From Desulfocorpusculum sp964414345 (GTDB lineage Bacteria; Desulfobacterota; Desulfocorpusculales; Desulfocorpusculum): a stretch of DNA of 27,025 nt. A model generated the notes under the pieces. The model was not told the origin of the DNA. It did not search any database and saw only the letters and a program-made list of their open reading frames with translations. The DNA lies in contig CAYPWF010000050.1 of assembly GCA_964414345.1 (NCBI GenBank), positions 1 to 27,025 on the forward strand, read 5' to 3'. Of the stretch, positions 16,445 to 24,711 are shown piece after piece. Each line of letters begins with the position of its first letter. Within the stretch, counting starts at the first letter, position 1. Both the position numbers and the translations under genes were made by a program.

Positions 16445-17056
16445 TCAGCTGGGATTGCCGGGGCCGCTTGGATCAAAGCCCATGGCCCTGACTGCCTCCA
16501 GGTCCCCGGGCAGGCCTCTTTGCAAGAGGTGTAAAGCCACTTCTTTTTTGAGATCTTGAGCTTTTCCCTGCAAGAGATCGGCCTTGCCGGTCATCCTCTC
16601 GGGCTTTATCTCTACAACCTTGCAGGCCCTGTAAGGGGCAAGTTCCTGAGTCACGGGCTGGAAATCTTTGTCCCCTTCATGCTTGGCCACAAGCGCATTT
16701 AGCACCTCTGTCTTGAGCTGCCCGTCCGGCACAACCCTGGCCCTCCCCCGGATCAGCACAGATCGGTAAAGCTGGTGGGTCCTACAAGGGCTTTTCTCGG
16801 GGTTGAAGGCCACCTCCAGGTAGGCCAAGGGCTCGTCCACCTGGAAACAGACCCTGGGATCCCTCTCCATGTTCCTCAGCTTCTCGCCCTCAGGGGCCGA
16901 GTGGAAGTAAACGCAGCCCTTGTGAAACACGAAATTCACGGGCGTGATGTAAGGATAGCCTTCCTGGTCCAAGGTGGCCAGACGGCCTATCCTGGCTTTC
17001 TCCAGGATGCTCAGAATCTCCCGGGGGTCTTTTATCTCACATTGAGAGCGCCGCAT
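16445..17056 (-). CDS. Pyridoxamine 5'-phosphate oxidase-like FMN protein (NimA type)
   Basis: 203 aa with the split-barrel flavin-binding fold of the PNPOx-like superfamily: IGRLATLDQEGYPYITPVNFVFHKGCVYFHSAPEG-type N-terminal strands (residues 23-58), RDPRVCFQVDE (66-75) and YRSVLIRGRARVV. This is closest to NimA-like nitroimidazole-resistance or heme/F420-related proteins. FMN binding is expected, but the reaction is not known. ATG 17054-17056 has no strong ribosome site. It begins 33 bp after the HdrB-like gene on the same strand, so it may be the last gene of the long minus-strand operon. Its 3' end touches the convergent peptidase gene with no terminator. Confidence 0.85.
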   Translation of the reverse strand: MRRSQCEIKDPREILSILEKARIGRLATLDQEGYPYITPVNFVFHKGCVYFHSAPEGEKLRNMERDPRVCFQVDEPLAYLEVAFNPEKSPCRTHQLYRSVLIRGRARVVPDGQLKTEVLNALVAKHEGDKDFQPVTQELAPYRACKVVEIKPERMTGKADLLQGKAQDLKKEVALHLLQRGLPGDLEAVRAMGFDPSGPGNPS

Positions 17057-17089
17057 GAGGCGGGATTTTAAGCCCTGCTGTTTTGAAGT

Positions 17090-17962
17090 TCAAGCTCCTC
17101 TTTGAGCCTCCAGGCTCCTGAGCAGGGGCCTTGGGTCTACCAGGTGTTTGCCGAGCCACTGCTCTGCCTTTTCTGAACCTGCGGCCAGGGCCAGAAGCTC
17201 CGTGATGTAAAGCACCGGCAGGGCCGGCGAGTCCTTCCCCCTCATCTCCAGGTTCATCTGGCACAGGGAGCAGAAGACCACCAGACAATTGGCCTTCGCC
17301 CTTGTGGCATAGTCCCGGATACGGTCCACAAGCCTGTCAGAGGTCTCGGGCTTTGTCACGGCCAGGCTGGCCCCGCAACACTGCTTGGCGTAGGGCCACG
17401 GCACCACTTCTGCCCCCAGTGTGCGCACCAGGTCTTCCAGGAACCTTTCATAGGGGGCGACGTCGAAACCGGTGATCCACTCGGGGCGGCTGAGCAGGCA
17501 ACCATAGTAAAGAGCTGCCTTCAGTCCGGTAAGCGGTCTCTTCACCAGGGCCCTGAGCCCGTCCAGGCCGATTCTCTCCAGCACCTCCAGGAAAAAACGG
17601 AGCCTCACCTTACCCTGATAAGGCCGGCCAAGGGCTTGCTCCACCTCCCTGGCCTTGTCCTGGTGTTCCAGGATCTCCCGCTCGGCCTGTCTGAGCCGCA
17701 CATAGCAGCTTGGGCACATGACCATGAGCTCCTCGGCCCCCTGCTCCTCTGCAAGAAGGAGATTCCTGGCTGCAAGAAGAAGCGCCCAGCGGGGATGAGT
17801 GGAATGGGCGGGGGTTGAGCCGCAGCAGCTCCAGTCCTCCAAGGGGAGCATTTCCAGCCCCAGCATCCGGGCCACCTCCATGAAGGATTCCCCCATCTCC
17901 CTCGCGCTGGATTCCAAGGAACAACCAGGATAGTACCTTATGGCTCCGTTAGCCTTTACCAT
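17090..17962 (-). CDS. HdrB-like heterodisulfide reductase subunit (two CCG domains)
   Basis: 290 aa with two cysteine-rich CCG motifs that bind non-cubane [4Fe-4S] clusters in HdrB. Motif 1 is C14, C46-C47-G48, C83-x-x-C86. Motif 2 is C155, C195-C196-G197, C231-x-x-C234. All ligand positions are intact. In characterised enzymes HdrB reduces a disulfide using electrons from HdrC. ATG 17960-17962 lies inside the HdrC-like gene (14-bp overlap), so expression is coupled. No HdrA-like flavin subunit is in the window. Its place behind a molybdoenzyme and chaperone suggests that it shares electrons with that system, which is inference only. The substrate disulfide is unknown. Confidence 0.9.
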   Translation of the reverse strand: MVKANGAIRYYPGCSLESSAREMGESFMEVARMLGLEMLPLEDWSCCGSTPAHSTHPRWALLLAARNLLLAEEQGAEELMVMCPSCYVRLRQAEREILEHQDKAREVEQALGRPYQGKVRLRFFLEVLERIGLDGLRALVKRPLTGLKAALYYGCLLSRPEWITGFDVAPYERFLEDLVRTLGAEVVPWPYAKQCCGASLAVTKPETSDRLVDRIRDYATRAKANCLVVFCSLCQMNLEMRGKDSPALPVLYITELLALAAGSEKAEQWLGKHLVDPRPLLRSLEAQRGA

Positions 17963-18485
17963 TTCCTCCCCCCATCAGCTCTCTAAGCTCTGAGATCCCC
18001 TTCACCTTTTCAGGCAGGAGCTTGAATCGGCCCTTCCAAATGAGCCTAATGCCGGCCATGAAATCTTGAAAAAGCGTCCCGCTTCTGAGCTTGTATTTCA
18101 CCCCAAGACCCAGCTCATAGACTCTACCTCTTTTCCTCACCTCTTCCAAGAACATTCTGTGAAACCCTGCAATACGGCCCTCGGGGGGCTCCACCCCGTT
18201 CTCCAAGGCCATTTCCCTGAGAGTGTCCATGAGGGCCGGGATGTGCACCTTGTTGGGACACTGGGACACGCAGGCATGGCAGCCCACGCACATCCAAATG
18301 GCGCGGCTCTTGAGCACCTTCTCCTTCTGCCCGAACTCCACAAGGCGCACCACCTGGGTGGGATGATAGTCCATGTCCTCCACCACAGGGCAGCCCCCGG
18401 CGCAGGTCAAACATTGAAAACATGCATCGAAACGCCGACCGCTTCGACGCTGTACTTCTTCTCGAAAACCCGGATCCACCTGCAT
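17949..18485 (-). CDS. HdrC-like ferredoxin subunit (two [4Fe-4S])
   Basis: 178 aa from ATG 18483-18485, chosen because GGGGAGGAGGAG directly precedes it; an ATG 13 codons upstream has no ribosome site. Two ferredoxin motifs: C22-x2-C25-x2-C28-x3-C32-P and C66-x2-C69-x2-C72-x3-C76-P. The spacing and length match HdrC-type electron-transfer subunits, which pass electrons to HdrB. The C-terminal half is helical and basic, with no membrane span. The 3' end overlaps the HdrB-like gene by 14 bases. It lies 83 bp after the TorD-like gene on the same strand. Confidence 0.9.
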   Translation of the reverse strand: MQVDPGFREEVQRRSGRRFDACFQCLTCAGGCPVVEDMDYHPTQVVRLVEFGQKEKVLKSRAIWMCVGCHACVSQCPNKVHIPALMDTLREMALENGVEPPEGRIAGFHRMFLEEVRKRGRVYELGLGVKYKLRSGTLFQDFMAGIRLIWKGRFKLLPEKVKGISELRELMGGGNGKG

Positions 18486-18568
18486 GGCTCCTCCTCCCCG
18501 CACCACTAGTATAACCTTAGTCATCCACTATGCAATGGTATTCTCTGGCGGTGGGATTTGAAAAAGGC

Positions 18569-19150
18569 TCACCCTCTTTCCCTCAGAGCGGTTTGGCTGA
18601 TCTGCTGCTTTTCTTGTGCTGGGGCCGCTCTTTGCAGCAAAGCATCTGCGGCTGACACAAGGTAGGCCACCCCAGATGCCTCTAGATCCAGGGCCAGAGC
18701 CTGGGCCAGGTCCTTCAAGTAGTTTTGGATAAAAACACGCGAGACGCGGGCCGCCGTCTCGGCTTGCTGGGCATCACCCAAGGCCTGCTTCAGCTTGAGG
18801 TACGCTATGAAGCCCGTCATGACAGCCACATGGTCAGGGGCCTCTTGGATATTTGGGCAATAAGCGAAAGCATCGTAGAACCAGGTGATTTCTGAAAGAG
18901 CTTGCCCGGGTGTGAGCGCCCGGCAGTGGCTGACCCATCTGGGTCTGGCCTTCCCGCCAGGAGAGAAAAGGGTATCGTAGCGGGCCCTTTGCCCCTCCAG
19001 GCAGGCACCCGCAGCGGCCGCCTTGAGCCCTGGGTCCTTCACCTCGGAAGCTATGGCTGAGATTTCACCCCTCCAGCCGGGCTCAGGCCGCGTGAAAAGA
19101 AGGCTTATGAGACGCCACTCGGCCGCACTTTGGAGAAGATCTCTATCCAT
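18569..19150 (-). CDS. TorD/DmsD-family molybdoenzyme chaperone
   Basis: 193 aa, all-helical, with the family signature E103-A-P-D-H-V-A-V followed by MTGFIAYL (111-118) and the upstream YDTLFSPGG block (59-66). Such proteins bind the Tat signal peptide and the apo-catalytic subunit, and allow export only after Mo-cofactor insertion. It acts in the cytoplasm and its partner is almost certainly the Tat-tagged catalytic subunit three genes upstream. ATG 19148-19150 has GAGGG six or seven bases upstream. It lies 40 bp from the gamma-subunit gene. The usual chaperone position, after alpha, beta and gamma, matches type II DMSO-reductase operons. Confidence 0.87.
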   Translation of the reverse strand: MDRDLLQSAAEWRLISLLFTRPEPGWRGEISAIASEVKDPGLKAAAAGACLEGQRARYDTLFSPGGKARPRWVSHCRALTPGQALSEITWFYDAFAYCPNIQEAPDHVAVMTGFIAYLKLKQALGDAQQAETAARVSRVFIQNYLKDLAQALALDLEASGVAYLVSAADALLQRAAPAQEKQQISQTALRERG

Positions 19151-19190
19151 GATTCACCCTCTGCAGGTATCCTCTTGGGCATTGCGCTTT

Positions 19191-20072
19191 TCACTTGGGG
19201 GGCATCTCCTGGGAGCGCAACGGGATCCATCCGGTGCGCATCTTTCTGCCGCCCACCTCCCTTTGAGCCCCGTCCCAGACTGCCAGGGCAACATGACGAG
19301 CCTTGGGGAGGCCCCTGGTCAAAACCACCGACCAACCCTTGTCCGTGCGTTTCCCGGTGCCGCTTGATGCCTGGGTCCTGGCGGGGCTCAGGCTCCCGGG
19401 ACCTTCTGCCAGGTACTCCCCCACCGGGAGTTTGCGGGGCCCTCCCCTGTCGTTTCCAAGCGCCCGCGCGGGGAGATATCGGCCGGCCATTTCCTTCCCA
19501 AGGGCTGAGTCCCTCTCCAAAGAGGGAGCCTCGTGCGGATAGTGGTCCACCCATGCATTGGGATAAAGGGCCCTGAGCTGGTCCGGCCGGCCTTCGGCCA
19601 AAGCCTGCCAGTTGGCGCTCCAAAATAGTATCTCCACTGGCTTCCCAGGCTCACCCATTTGGGGCGCCGGAAGCGTGGGGCCGGCTTCCACAGGGAACTG
19701 CAAGGCGCAGGCATCGGAGAATCTCCCTGGTCCCGGCACATCATCCCTGGTGGGGTCCATCCACTCCAGCCTGAAAGCCACGAGCTTGCCGTTCTGCACT
19801 GCCCGCACGCGCAGCTCGGTGGTGGTGGCCTTCAACTGGCGGGGTTCCACTATGTCCTGCAGTAGCAGCTTTCCCACATATTCGGGAACTCTTTGCCAGA
19901 CAGGGTCATCCGGCAGGGCAGGCAACCTCTCCACCCTGTTGGCCACTATCTCCGTGGTGGTGGGTTGCTGCTTTTCCCTGCAACCCACCAGGATGGAGAT
20001 CCCCAGCAGGATCAAAGCCCACTTACCCGCCAAGCTTCTATTCCAGGACTGAACGAAATTCCCCAGGCACAT
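19191..20072 (-). CDS. Heme-b gamma subunit of type II DMSO-reductase family enzyme (lipoprotein)
   Basis: 293 aa. A lipoprotein signal ends in LVG-C31, so the mature protein is anchored by lipid on the periplasmic side. The body matches the EbdC/DdhC/SerC-type heme-b domain: FRLEWMDPTRDD (100-111), SDACALQFPV (119-128), MG-x4-PVEILFWSANW (139-155) and the GEYLAEGPGSLS block. M139 is a candidate axial heme ligand by analogy with the EbdC methionine; the partner lysine is not clear. The start is ATG 20070-20072 with GAGGTG six bases upstream. A TTG overlapping the stop of the beta gene (TTGA) is an alternative that adds six residues. It probably passes electrons between the Fe-S subunit and the heptaheme cytochrome. 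Confidence 0.87.
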   Translation of the reverse strand: MCLGNFVQSWNRSLAGKWALILLGISILVGCREKQQPTTTEIVANRVERLPALPDDPVWQRVPEYVGKLLLQDIVEPRQLKATTTELRVRAVQNGKLVAFRLEWMDPTRDDVPGPGRFSDACALQFPVEAGPTLPAPQMGEPGKPVEILFWSANWQALAEGRPDQLRALYPNAWVDHYPHEAPSLERDSALGKEMAGRYLPARALGNDRGGPRKLPVGEYLAEGPGSLSPARTQASSGTGKRTDKGWSVVLTRGLPKARHVALAVWDGAQREVGGRKMRTGWIPLRSQEMPPK

Positions 20073-20086
20073 GGCCTTCACCTCGC

Positions 20087-21214
20087 TCAAGGACAGTTAA
20101 CCCTGGCAATCTGATATGTTTGGTCAAAAGCCTCTCTTATGTGCACCGGCTCCCGGACGGGCACCCGAACAATCTCCCGGCCGTCCTGTCCGAATCCCAC
20201 AACTTCTTTCCCTTGACGTCTCCAGCGAGCCATGATCTGCTCGGAACAGCCGAAAAGGCACAGCACGGCCGCCAGGTCCTCATCCAGCACTGCCCCGGCA
20301 TAGGTGTGAAGGGCTTCTTGGACGCCGGGGCCGAACATTTGTCTCAGGAAGGCGGTGGGAACGTGCACAGGGGGGATGTAGTAGACATTCGGCTCCAATC
20401 CGAATTGCGGATAAAGGGGCTTGGCCGCCTTCTTTATGTGCACCAAGAAGTCGATAGGATTCTCTGGGTCGGCTTGGGAAGGTAGGCTCACCCACCCGGT
20501 CATGCGGATTTTTCCTATGCAGTTGAGAAAACATTGAGGCTGAAAGCCTCCCTCGACCTTGGGGTAGCAGGCTATACACTTCTCGCTGGTGCCGGTGAAG
20601 GGGTTGAAAAAAGTCTTCTTGTAAGGGCATGCGTGCAAGCATTCCTGGTAGCCGTGACAACGGCTCTGGTCTATTAGCACGATCCCGTCTTCCTTACGTT
20701 TGTAGATGGCCCCCCTGGGGCAGGCTGCAAGGCAGGCCGGGAAAGTACAGTGGTTGCATATGCGGGCCAAGTAGAAGAACCAAGCCGGGTGGGGCATATG
20801 GATACCGAGACCCCTTTCCACCAGGCCTGAGCAGTCATCCTCCCCCACATTGGGGTATGCGTAATCCCTCTCTCCAGGGTGCCAACCTAGCACTCGCCTG
20901 CCGGCAGGGGCCGCCTCGAAAACGGTCTGGCCAGCATAGAGGCTCCCCCTCCACTTCTGCCCCCCCAACATCTGCAGCAGCCTCAGATCCCAGGCCAGGG
21001 GATAGAACCCGTAGGGTTTAGACTCCACGTTATTCCAGAGCATGTACTCCTGCCCCTTGCCTGAGGTCCAGGTGGTCTTGCAGGCCAGGGTGCAGGTCTG
21101 GCACCCGATGCACTTGTTTATGTCGAATACCGCGGCGAACTGTCTTTGAGGCCTTCTCTCAGGATACCAGTAGGCCATTTCCCGGTTGATTTGCCAATTG
21201 TTGACTCTCGCCAT
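20087..21214 (-). CDS. Fe-S beta subunit of type II DMSO-reductase family enzyme (NarH/EbdB/NxrB-like)
   Basis: 375 aa with four cysteine motifs. I: C35-x2-C38-x2-C41-x3-C45. II: C153-x2-C156-x4-C161-x3-C165. III: C186-x2-Y189-x2-C192-x3-C196. IV: C213-x2-C216-x11-C228-x3-C232. Tyr replaces Cys in motif III, as in NarH-type subunits where that site binds a [3Fe-4S] cluster, so three [4Fe-4S] and one [3Fe-4S] are expected. There is no signal peptide; export is probably with the Tat-tagged alpha subunit. ATG 21212-21214 is 2 bp after the alpha stop, and its ribosome site GGAGGAGG overlaps the end of alpha. It wires the Mo site to the heme-b subunit. Confidence 0.93.
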   Translation of the reverse strand: MARVNNWQINREMAYWYPERRPQRQFAAVFDINKCIGCQTCTLACKTTWTSGKGQEYMLWNNVESKPYGFYPLAWDLRLLQMLGGQKWRGSLYAGQTVFEAAPAGRRVLGWHPGERDYAYPNVGEDDCSGLVERGLGIHMPHPAWFFYLARICNHCTFPACLAACPRGAIYKRKEDGIVLIDQSRCHGYQECLHACPYKKTFFNPFTGTSEKCIACYPKVEGGFQPQCFLNCIGKIRMTGWVSLPSQADPENPIDFLVHIKKAAKPLYPQFGLEPNVYYIPPVHVPTAFLRQMFGPGVQEALHTYAGAVLDEDLAAVLCLFGCSEQIMARWRRQGKEVVGFGQDGREIVRVPVREPVHIREAFDQTYQIARVNCP

Positions 21215-21216
21215 GA

Positions 21217-24200
21217 TCAGGCCTCCTCCCTGTCCCCTTCTAGGAACTTCCCGGCCAGATATTTTTTCATCTCATCCGATTCGTACCCGGGCCTTATCCC
21301 CATCTCGGCCGGCCTCCACAGCCCCCGACCCCCTACGCCTCCGGGCTCGGCCTTGGTTATCCTCACAATGGCCTCCCTGGGGGCGCCCACCGGGCAGTGA
21401 ACGTCAGGCAGGAAACCCTTGCCCAGAGACTGGCCGAACAAGCCTTTGCGAACCAGGGAATCGGTCATGAGGGTTGGTTTCAACCAGCCGCGGGTGGCGG
21501 ACTGGTGGGAGCCGCTTCGGAACATGCCCTGGTACCCGGTGCGAGGGTTCTTGGCCAGCCCGTCGGGACGGCTCCTCTGTCCTTCCTGGGATCCCGGCGT
21601 GGTTCCGTACATGTTGAACCACATCCTTGTAACCCCCCGCGGGGTTCCCGGGTAGTAGCGGGCCCTGCAAAGCAACCTGGCAAACTCGTAGTCCCGGCGG
21701 TTCTCCTGCCAACCTCTGAAGGGCCGGTCCTCGGGGTCTGGATCGATCCAGACATAGTCTCCGTCCTGGATGTCCAGCTCCCTTGCATCCAAAGGGTTTA
21801 TGTCCACATATCCCTCTGCCACAAAAGGAGAGCGTTTGTCCTGCCTGTGCAGATCCCCGAATGGCCCGAACAGCACCGCCACCATGTCCGTGTCTATGGG
21901 GGTGGTGTGGGCACCGTGGCGGTACTTGGGGGTGTGAAATATGAACCTGAAGCCTTTGGCCGCAAGGGGGTGAGGGGAGGCTTTAAGCTCCCTCCATGTC
22001 TTGACCACGTTTCTGGCGCAGCGGGCCTCCGAGGAAAGGTCCTCCAAGGCCACCCCGTAATCCTGGGGCTTGGAGCAGCGGATCGCCTCATGGGGAGGGG
22101 CCACTATCACGTTGGGCTCGTAAAAGGTTGAGTCCACGGGCTCCCTGTGCACAGGCAGGTTCTCCCCGGCCTCGATGAACTCCTCTTCTTCCCTGTAGAA
22201 CTCCAGTCTCCCGCTTTTGGTGTACCAAGGCCTGGAATCCGCCACCTGCTCATAGCCCACGGCCTTGGGGGTGGTGCGGCTGTTCATCAAGGCAGGCACG
22301 CCTTCTTTGGCCTTGGCTTCCAGCTCCTGGATCCTGTAACCCTTGGTGTTGGTGGAATTCTCCAGAATGCGCTGCAGATAAGCGCTGGTGTTTCCCTCTG
22401 AGACGAACTTCCAGTAATCCCGAAACCTTGTGTCTCCCGTTAGGAGGGCGAGTTGGCCGCTCACCAAGGCCAAGACATCTATGTCTCCTAGGGTGTCGAA
22501 GATGCGGGGCAAGGGGGTGCGGGGGAAGACCTGGAGGAAGGGGTTGGTGACAGAACCGGTCATGTCAGGTTGTTTCAGCTCAGCCCAGGAGTCCACACCA
22601 AATACCACGTCAGCCCACTCGCAGGAGGCGGTCCACCACCACTCGTTGACCGCTATCATCTCTATGCGGGGGAGCACGTTCACAACGGTGTTGTAGTGCC
22701 ACTTGACATTGCCCAATATGGAGTTGGCGTTGGCGAACCACATGGCCTTTGTGGGGCAGGGCATATGGGTCTTGCCGGTCAGCAGCCTGCTACCCACCCG
22801 CAAAGGGTGATCCTCGTGGTTGTAGTAGTGGGCGGATTCAGGCTTCCAGTACTGCCTGATTCGGGCGGGCTTGGATTGATCTAGTTCGATATTGAAGGGA
22901 TCCTCGTTTATGTACTGGGGAGAGCCGTTGAAAAGGGCCACCCGGTAGTTGCCGGCGTAGCTTCCCACGTTGCCCCCTATCCTGCCCACATTCCCCGTGA
23001 GGGCTGCAAGCAGGAACACTGCCCGGTCCTTGTTGTCGCTGTTGAAAAATTGGTTCGGCCCCATGCCCAGGGCGAACAAGGTGGTGCCGGGCTCCTTGGA
23101 TATGTGCCTGGCCAGCTCCTCCACCTCCCGGGCCGGGGCCCAGGTGAGCTCCTCGGTGGTGCTGGGATCGAAGTGCTCCACGTATTCCCTTATTAGATCG
23201 AACACAGGACGGCACCTGACCTTGCTCCCGTCGGCCAACCTCACCTCCACGGAACCCTCCAGGAGCGCATCTCCCACCGTGGAGTTGACTCCCACATGGT
23301 CCCTTGTCAAGGGCTTGCAAACACCGGCTGACTTGTCCCACCAGAGGTTGTCCCCCATTTCCTGCCTCAGCTCCTGGGAGATCAGGATCTCCTTTTGGGC
23401 CCATGGGGGCGGCTCCTTCTCACCAGGGGCCAGCACACGGGTCTGGTTGGAAAGAGGGGAGGCAGAGGTGCCGAAGACCTCCTGTGCCTTGAGAGTCTTG
23501 AGGGTGTCCATGCGCACGAGCAGAGGCAGATCAGTCCACTGCTTGATGTATTCCAGATCATAGAGCCTCTCTTTCAGGATCACGTGGGAGAGCCCCAGGG
23601 CCAGGGCCGAAGTGGTGCCCGGCCTAACCACGATCACCTGGTCCCCCTTGCTGGCTGTGGCCGAATACTCGCAGGCTATGACCACGACTCTGGCCCCTTT
23701 GAGGCGGGCCTCGGTGAGCCAGTGGGCGTCAGGCATCTTAGTGGTGATCCAGTTCATTCCCCACACCAATATAGTCTTGGAGTGCTCCACTGCGCTTAGG
23801 TCGAACTCCACGGTCTGCTGGCCGGTAACCATGGGATGGCCGGGGGGAAGGTCCGTATGCCAGGAATAATTGTCAAACCCGCGGCCCCCCAGGGCCTGCT
23901 CCGGCCCCACCCCCCGGATGTGATGGTCCAGCAGGGCCAGGGAATTGGCGAAACGGTAGAAACCGAACACCCTTGTGATTCCAAGCAGAGGCATTCCTCC
24001 CCGGAACTTTAGACACTGGGTGCCGGCCCCGTTCATGGCGGCTATGACCTCGTCCTCATAATTCTGGGCCTTAAGCAGGGAGGCCCCTTTCTGGCCCGAG
24101 TAAGTCTCGGCGATGTTCTTGATGGCTGAGGCCACGATCCTGGCGGCCTCATCGTGGGTCACCCGGATCCACTCGTCTCGGCCCCTGTTGAAATACTCCC

Positions 24201-24666
24201 TGGGCGGAAGCCCGCTTGCTTCCCTGGGGAAACCGGCTTCCACCCAGCCTTTGAACCCGGCCCTCACCATGCAGCCGCTGATGCGCCGGTCCCCGTAGAT
24301 CCTCCTGGTGAGGGCAAGCCCCTTCTGGCAGATCCTGGGATCCCACCTGTGGGAGGCTCGGTTCCCCATCAGGTCCCGGGCCTCACCGTAGCGCATGGTG
24401 GGACCTATCCTCACAAGCACCCCGTTTCTCACATAGCCTCTCAAGAGGCAGTTGTGGGTGTCATTGGGGGCACACAGAAAGGTGAAGCTCCAGTCATGCT
24501 TCCACAGATCCCTGTAAGCTCTCTCCCATCCCCTGTCAGGATAGACGGCCAGGGGATTGCTCACCGCTTCGAGCCCCCAGGCCTTGACGGCTGAGGCGGC
24601 CAGGGCTCCGAACCCGGCGGCCCCCAGGCTTTTCAAAAACCCCCTTCTCGAAAACCCTCTCTCCAT
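21217..24666 (-). CDS. Tat-exported molybdopterin oxidoreductase, type II DMSO-reductase family alpha subunit (NarG/NxrA-like)
   Basis: 1149 aa from ATG 24664-24666, chosen for GAGGGGG upstream and because SRRGFLK (6-12) then opens the protein as a Tat signal; an ATG nine codons earlier is possible. The N-terminal Fe-S site reads C65-x3-D69-x3-C73-x39-C113, with Asp where NarG has Cys. D272 in HTDLPPGHP aligns with the Asp Mo-ligand of NarG (DLPPASP context), placing it in the type II family. A large bis-MGD-binding body follows (GMNWITTKMPDAHW, VVRPGTTSALALGLSH, GMGPNQFFN). The enzyme should sit in the periplasm with the next two gene products. Candidate reactions are nitrate reduction/nitrite oxidation, another oxyanion, or hydrocarbon hydroxylation; the sequence does not settle this. 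Confidence 0.92.
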   Translation of the reverse strand: MERGFSRRGFLKSLGAAGFGALAASAVKAWGLEAVSNPLAVYPDRGWERAYRDLWKHDWSFTFLCAPNDTHNCLLRGYVRNGVLVRIGPTMRYGEARDLMGNRASHRWDPRICQKGLALTRRIYGDRRISGCMVRAGFKGWVEAGFPREASGLPPREYFNRGRDEWIRVTHDEAARIVASAIKNIAETYSGQKGASLLKAQNYEDEVIAAMNGAGTQCLKFRGGMPLLGITRVFGFYRFANSLALLDHHIRGVGPEQALGGRGFDNYSWHTDLPPGHPMVTGQQTVEFDLSAVEHSKTILVWGMNWITTKMPDAHWLTEARLKGARVVVIACEYSATASKGDQVIVVRPGTTSALALGLSHVILKERLYDLEYIKQWTDLPLLVRMDTLKTLKAQEVFGTSASPLSNQTRVLAPGEKEPPPWAQKEILISQELRQEMGDNLWWDKSAGVCKPLTRDHVGVNSTVGDALLEGSVEVRLADGSKVRCRPVFDLIREYVEHFDPSTTEELTWAPAREVEELARHISKEPGTTLFALGMGPNQFFNSDNKDRAVFLLAALTGNVGRIGGNVGSYAGNYRVALFNGSPQYINEDPFNIELDQSKPARIRQYWKPESAHYYNHEDHPLRVGSRLLTGKTHMPCPTKAMWFANANSILGNVKWHYNTVVNVLPRIEMIAVNEWWWTASCEWADVVFGVDSWAELKQPDMTGSVTNPFLQVFPRTPLPRIFDTLGDIDVLALVSGQLALLTGDTRFRDYWKFVSEGNTSAYLQRILENSTNTKGYRIQELEAKAKEGVPALMNSRTTPKAVGYEQVADSRPWYTKSGRLEFYREEEEFIEAGENLPVHREPVDSTFYEPNVIVAPPHEAIRCSKPQDYGVALEDLSSEARCARNVVKTWRELKASPHPLAAKGFRFIFHTPKYRHGAHTTPIDTDMVAVLFGPFGDLHRQDKRSPFVAEGYVDINPLDARELDIQDGDYVWIDPDPEDRPFRGWQENRRDYEFARLLCRARYYPGTPRGVTRMWFNMYGTTPGSQEGQRSRPDGLAKNPRTGYQGMFRSGSHQSATRGWLKPTLMTDSLVRKGLFGQSLGKGFLPDVHCPVGAPREAIVRITKAEPGGVGGRGLWRPAEMGIRPGYESDEMKKYLAGKFLEGDREEA

Positions 24667-24711
24667 GGCTATCCCCCTCGCCCCTTTCTCCATGACTGCC
24701 CGCTCAGCCCT

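Noticed and set aside
21397..22131. Open frame of 244 codons on the plus strand
   Set aside because: It lies opposite the molybdoenzyme alpha subunit, whose motifs are unmistakable; it is a shadow caused by GC-rich codon bias.
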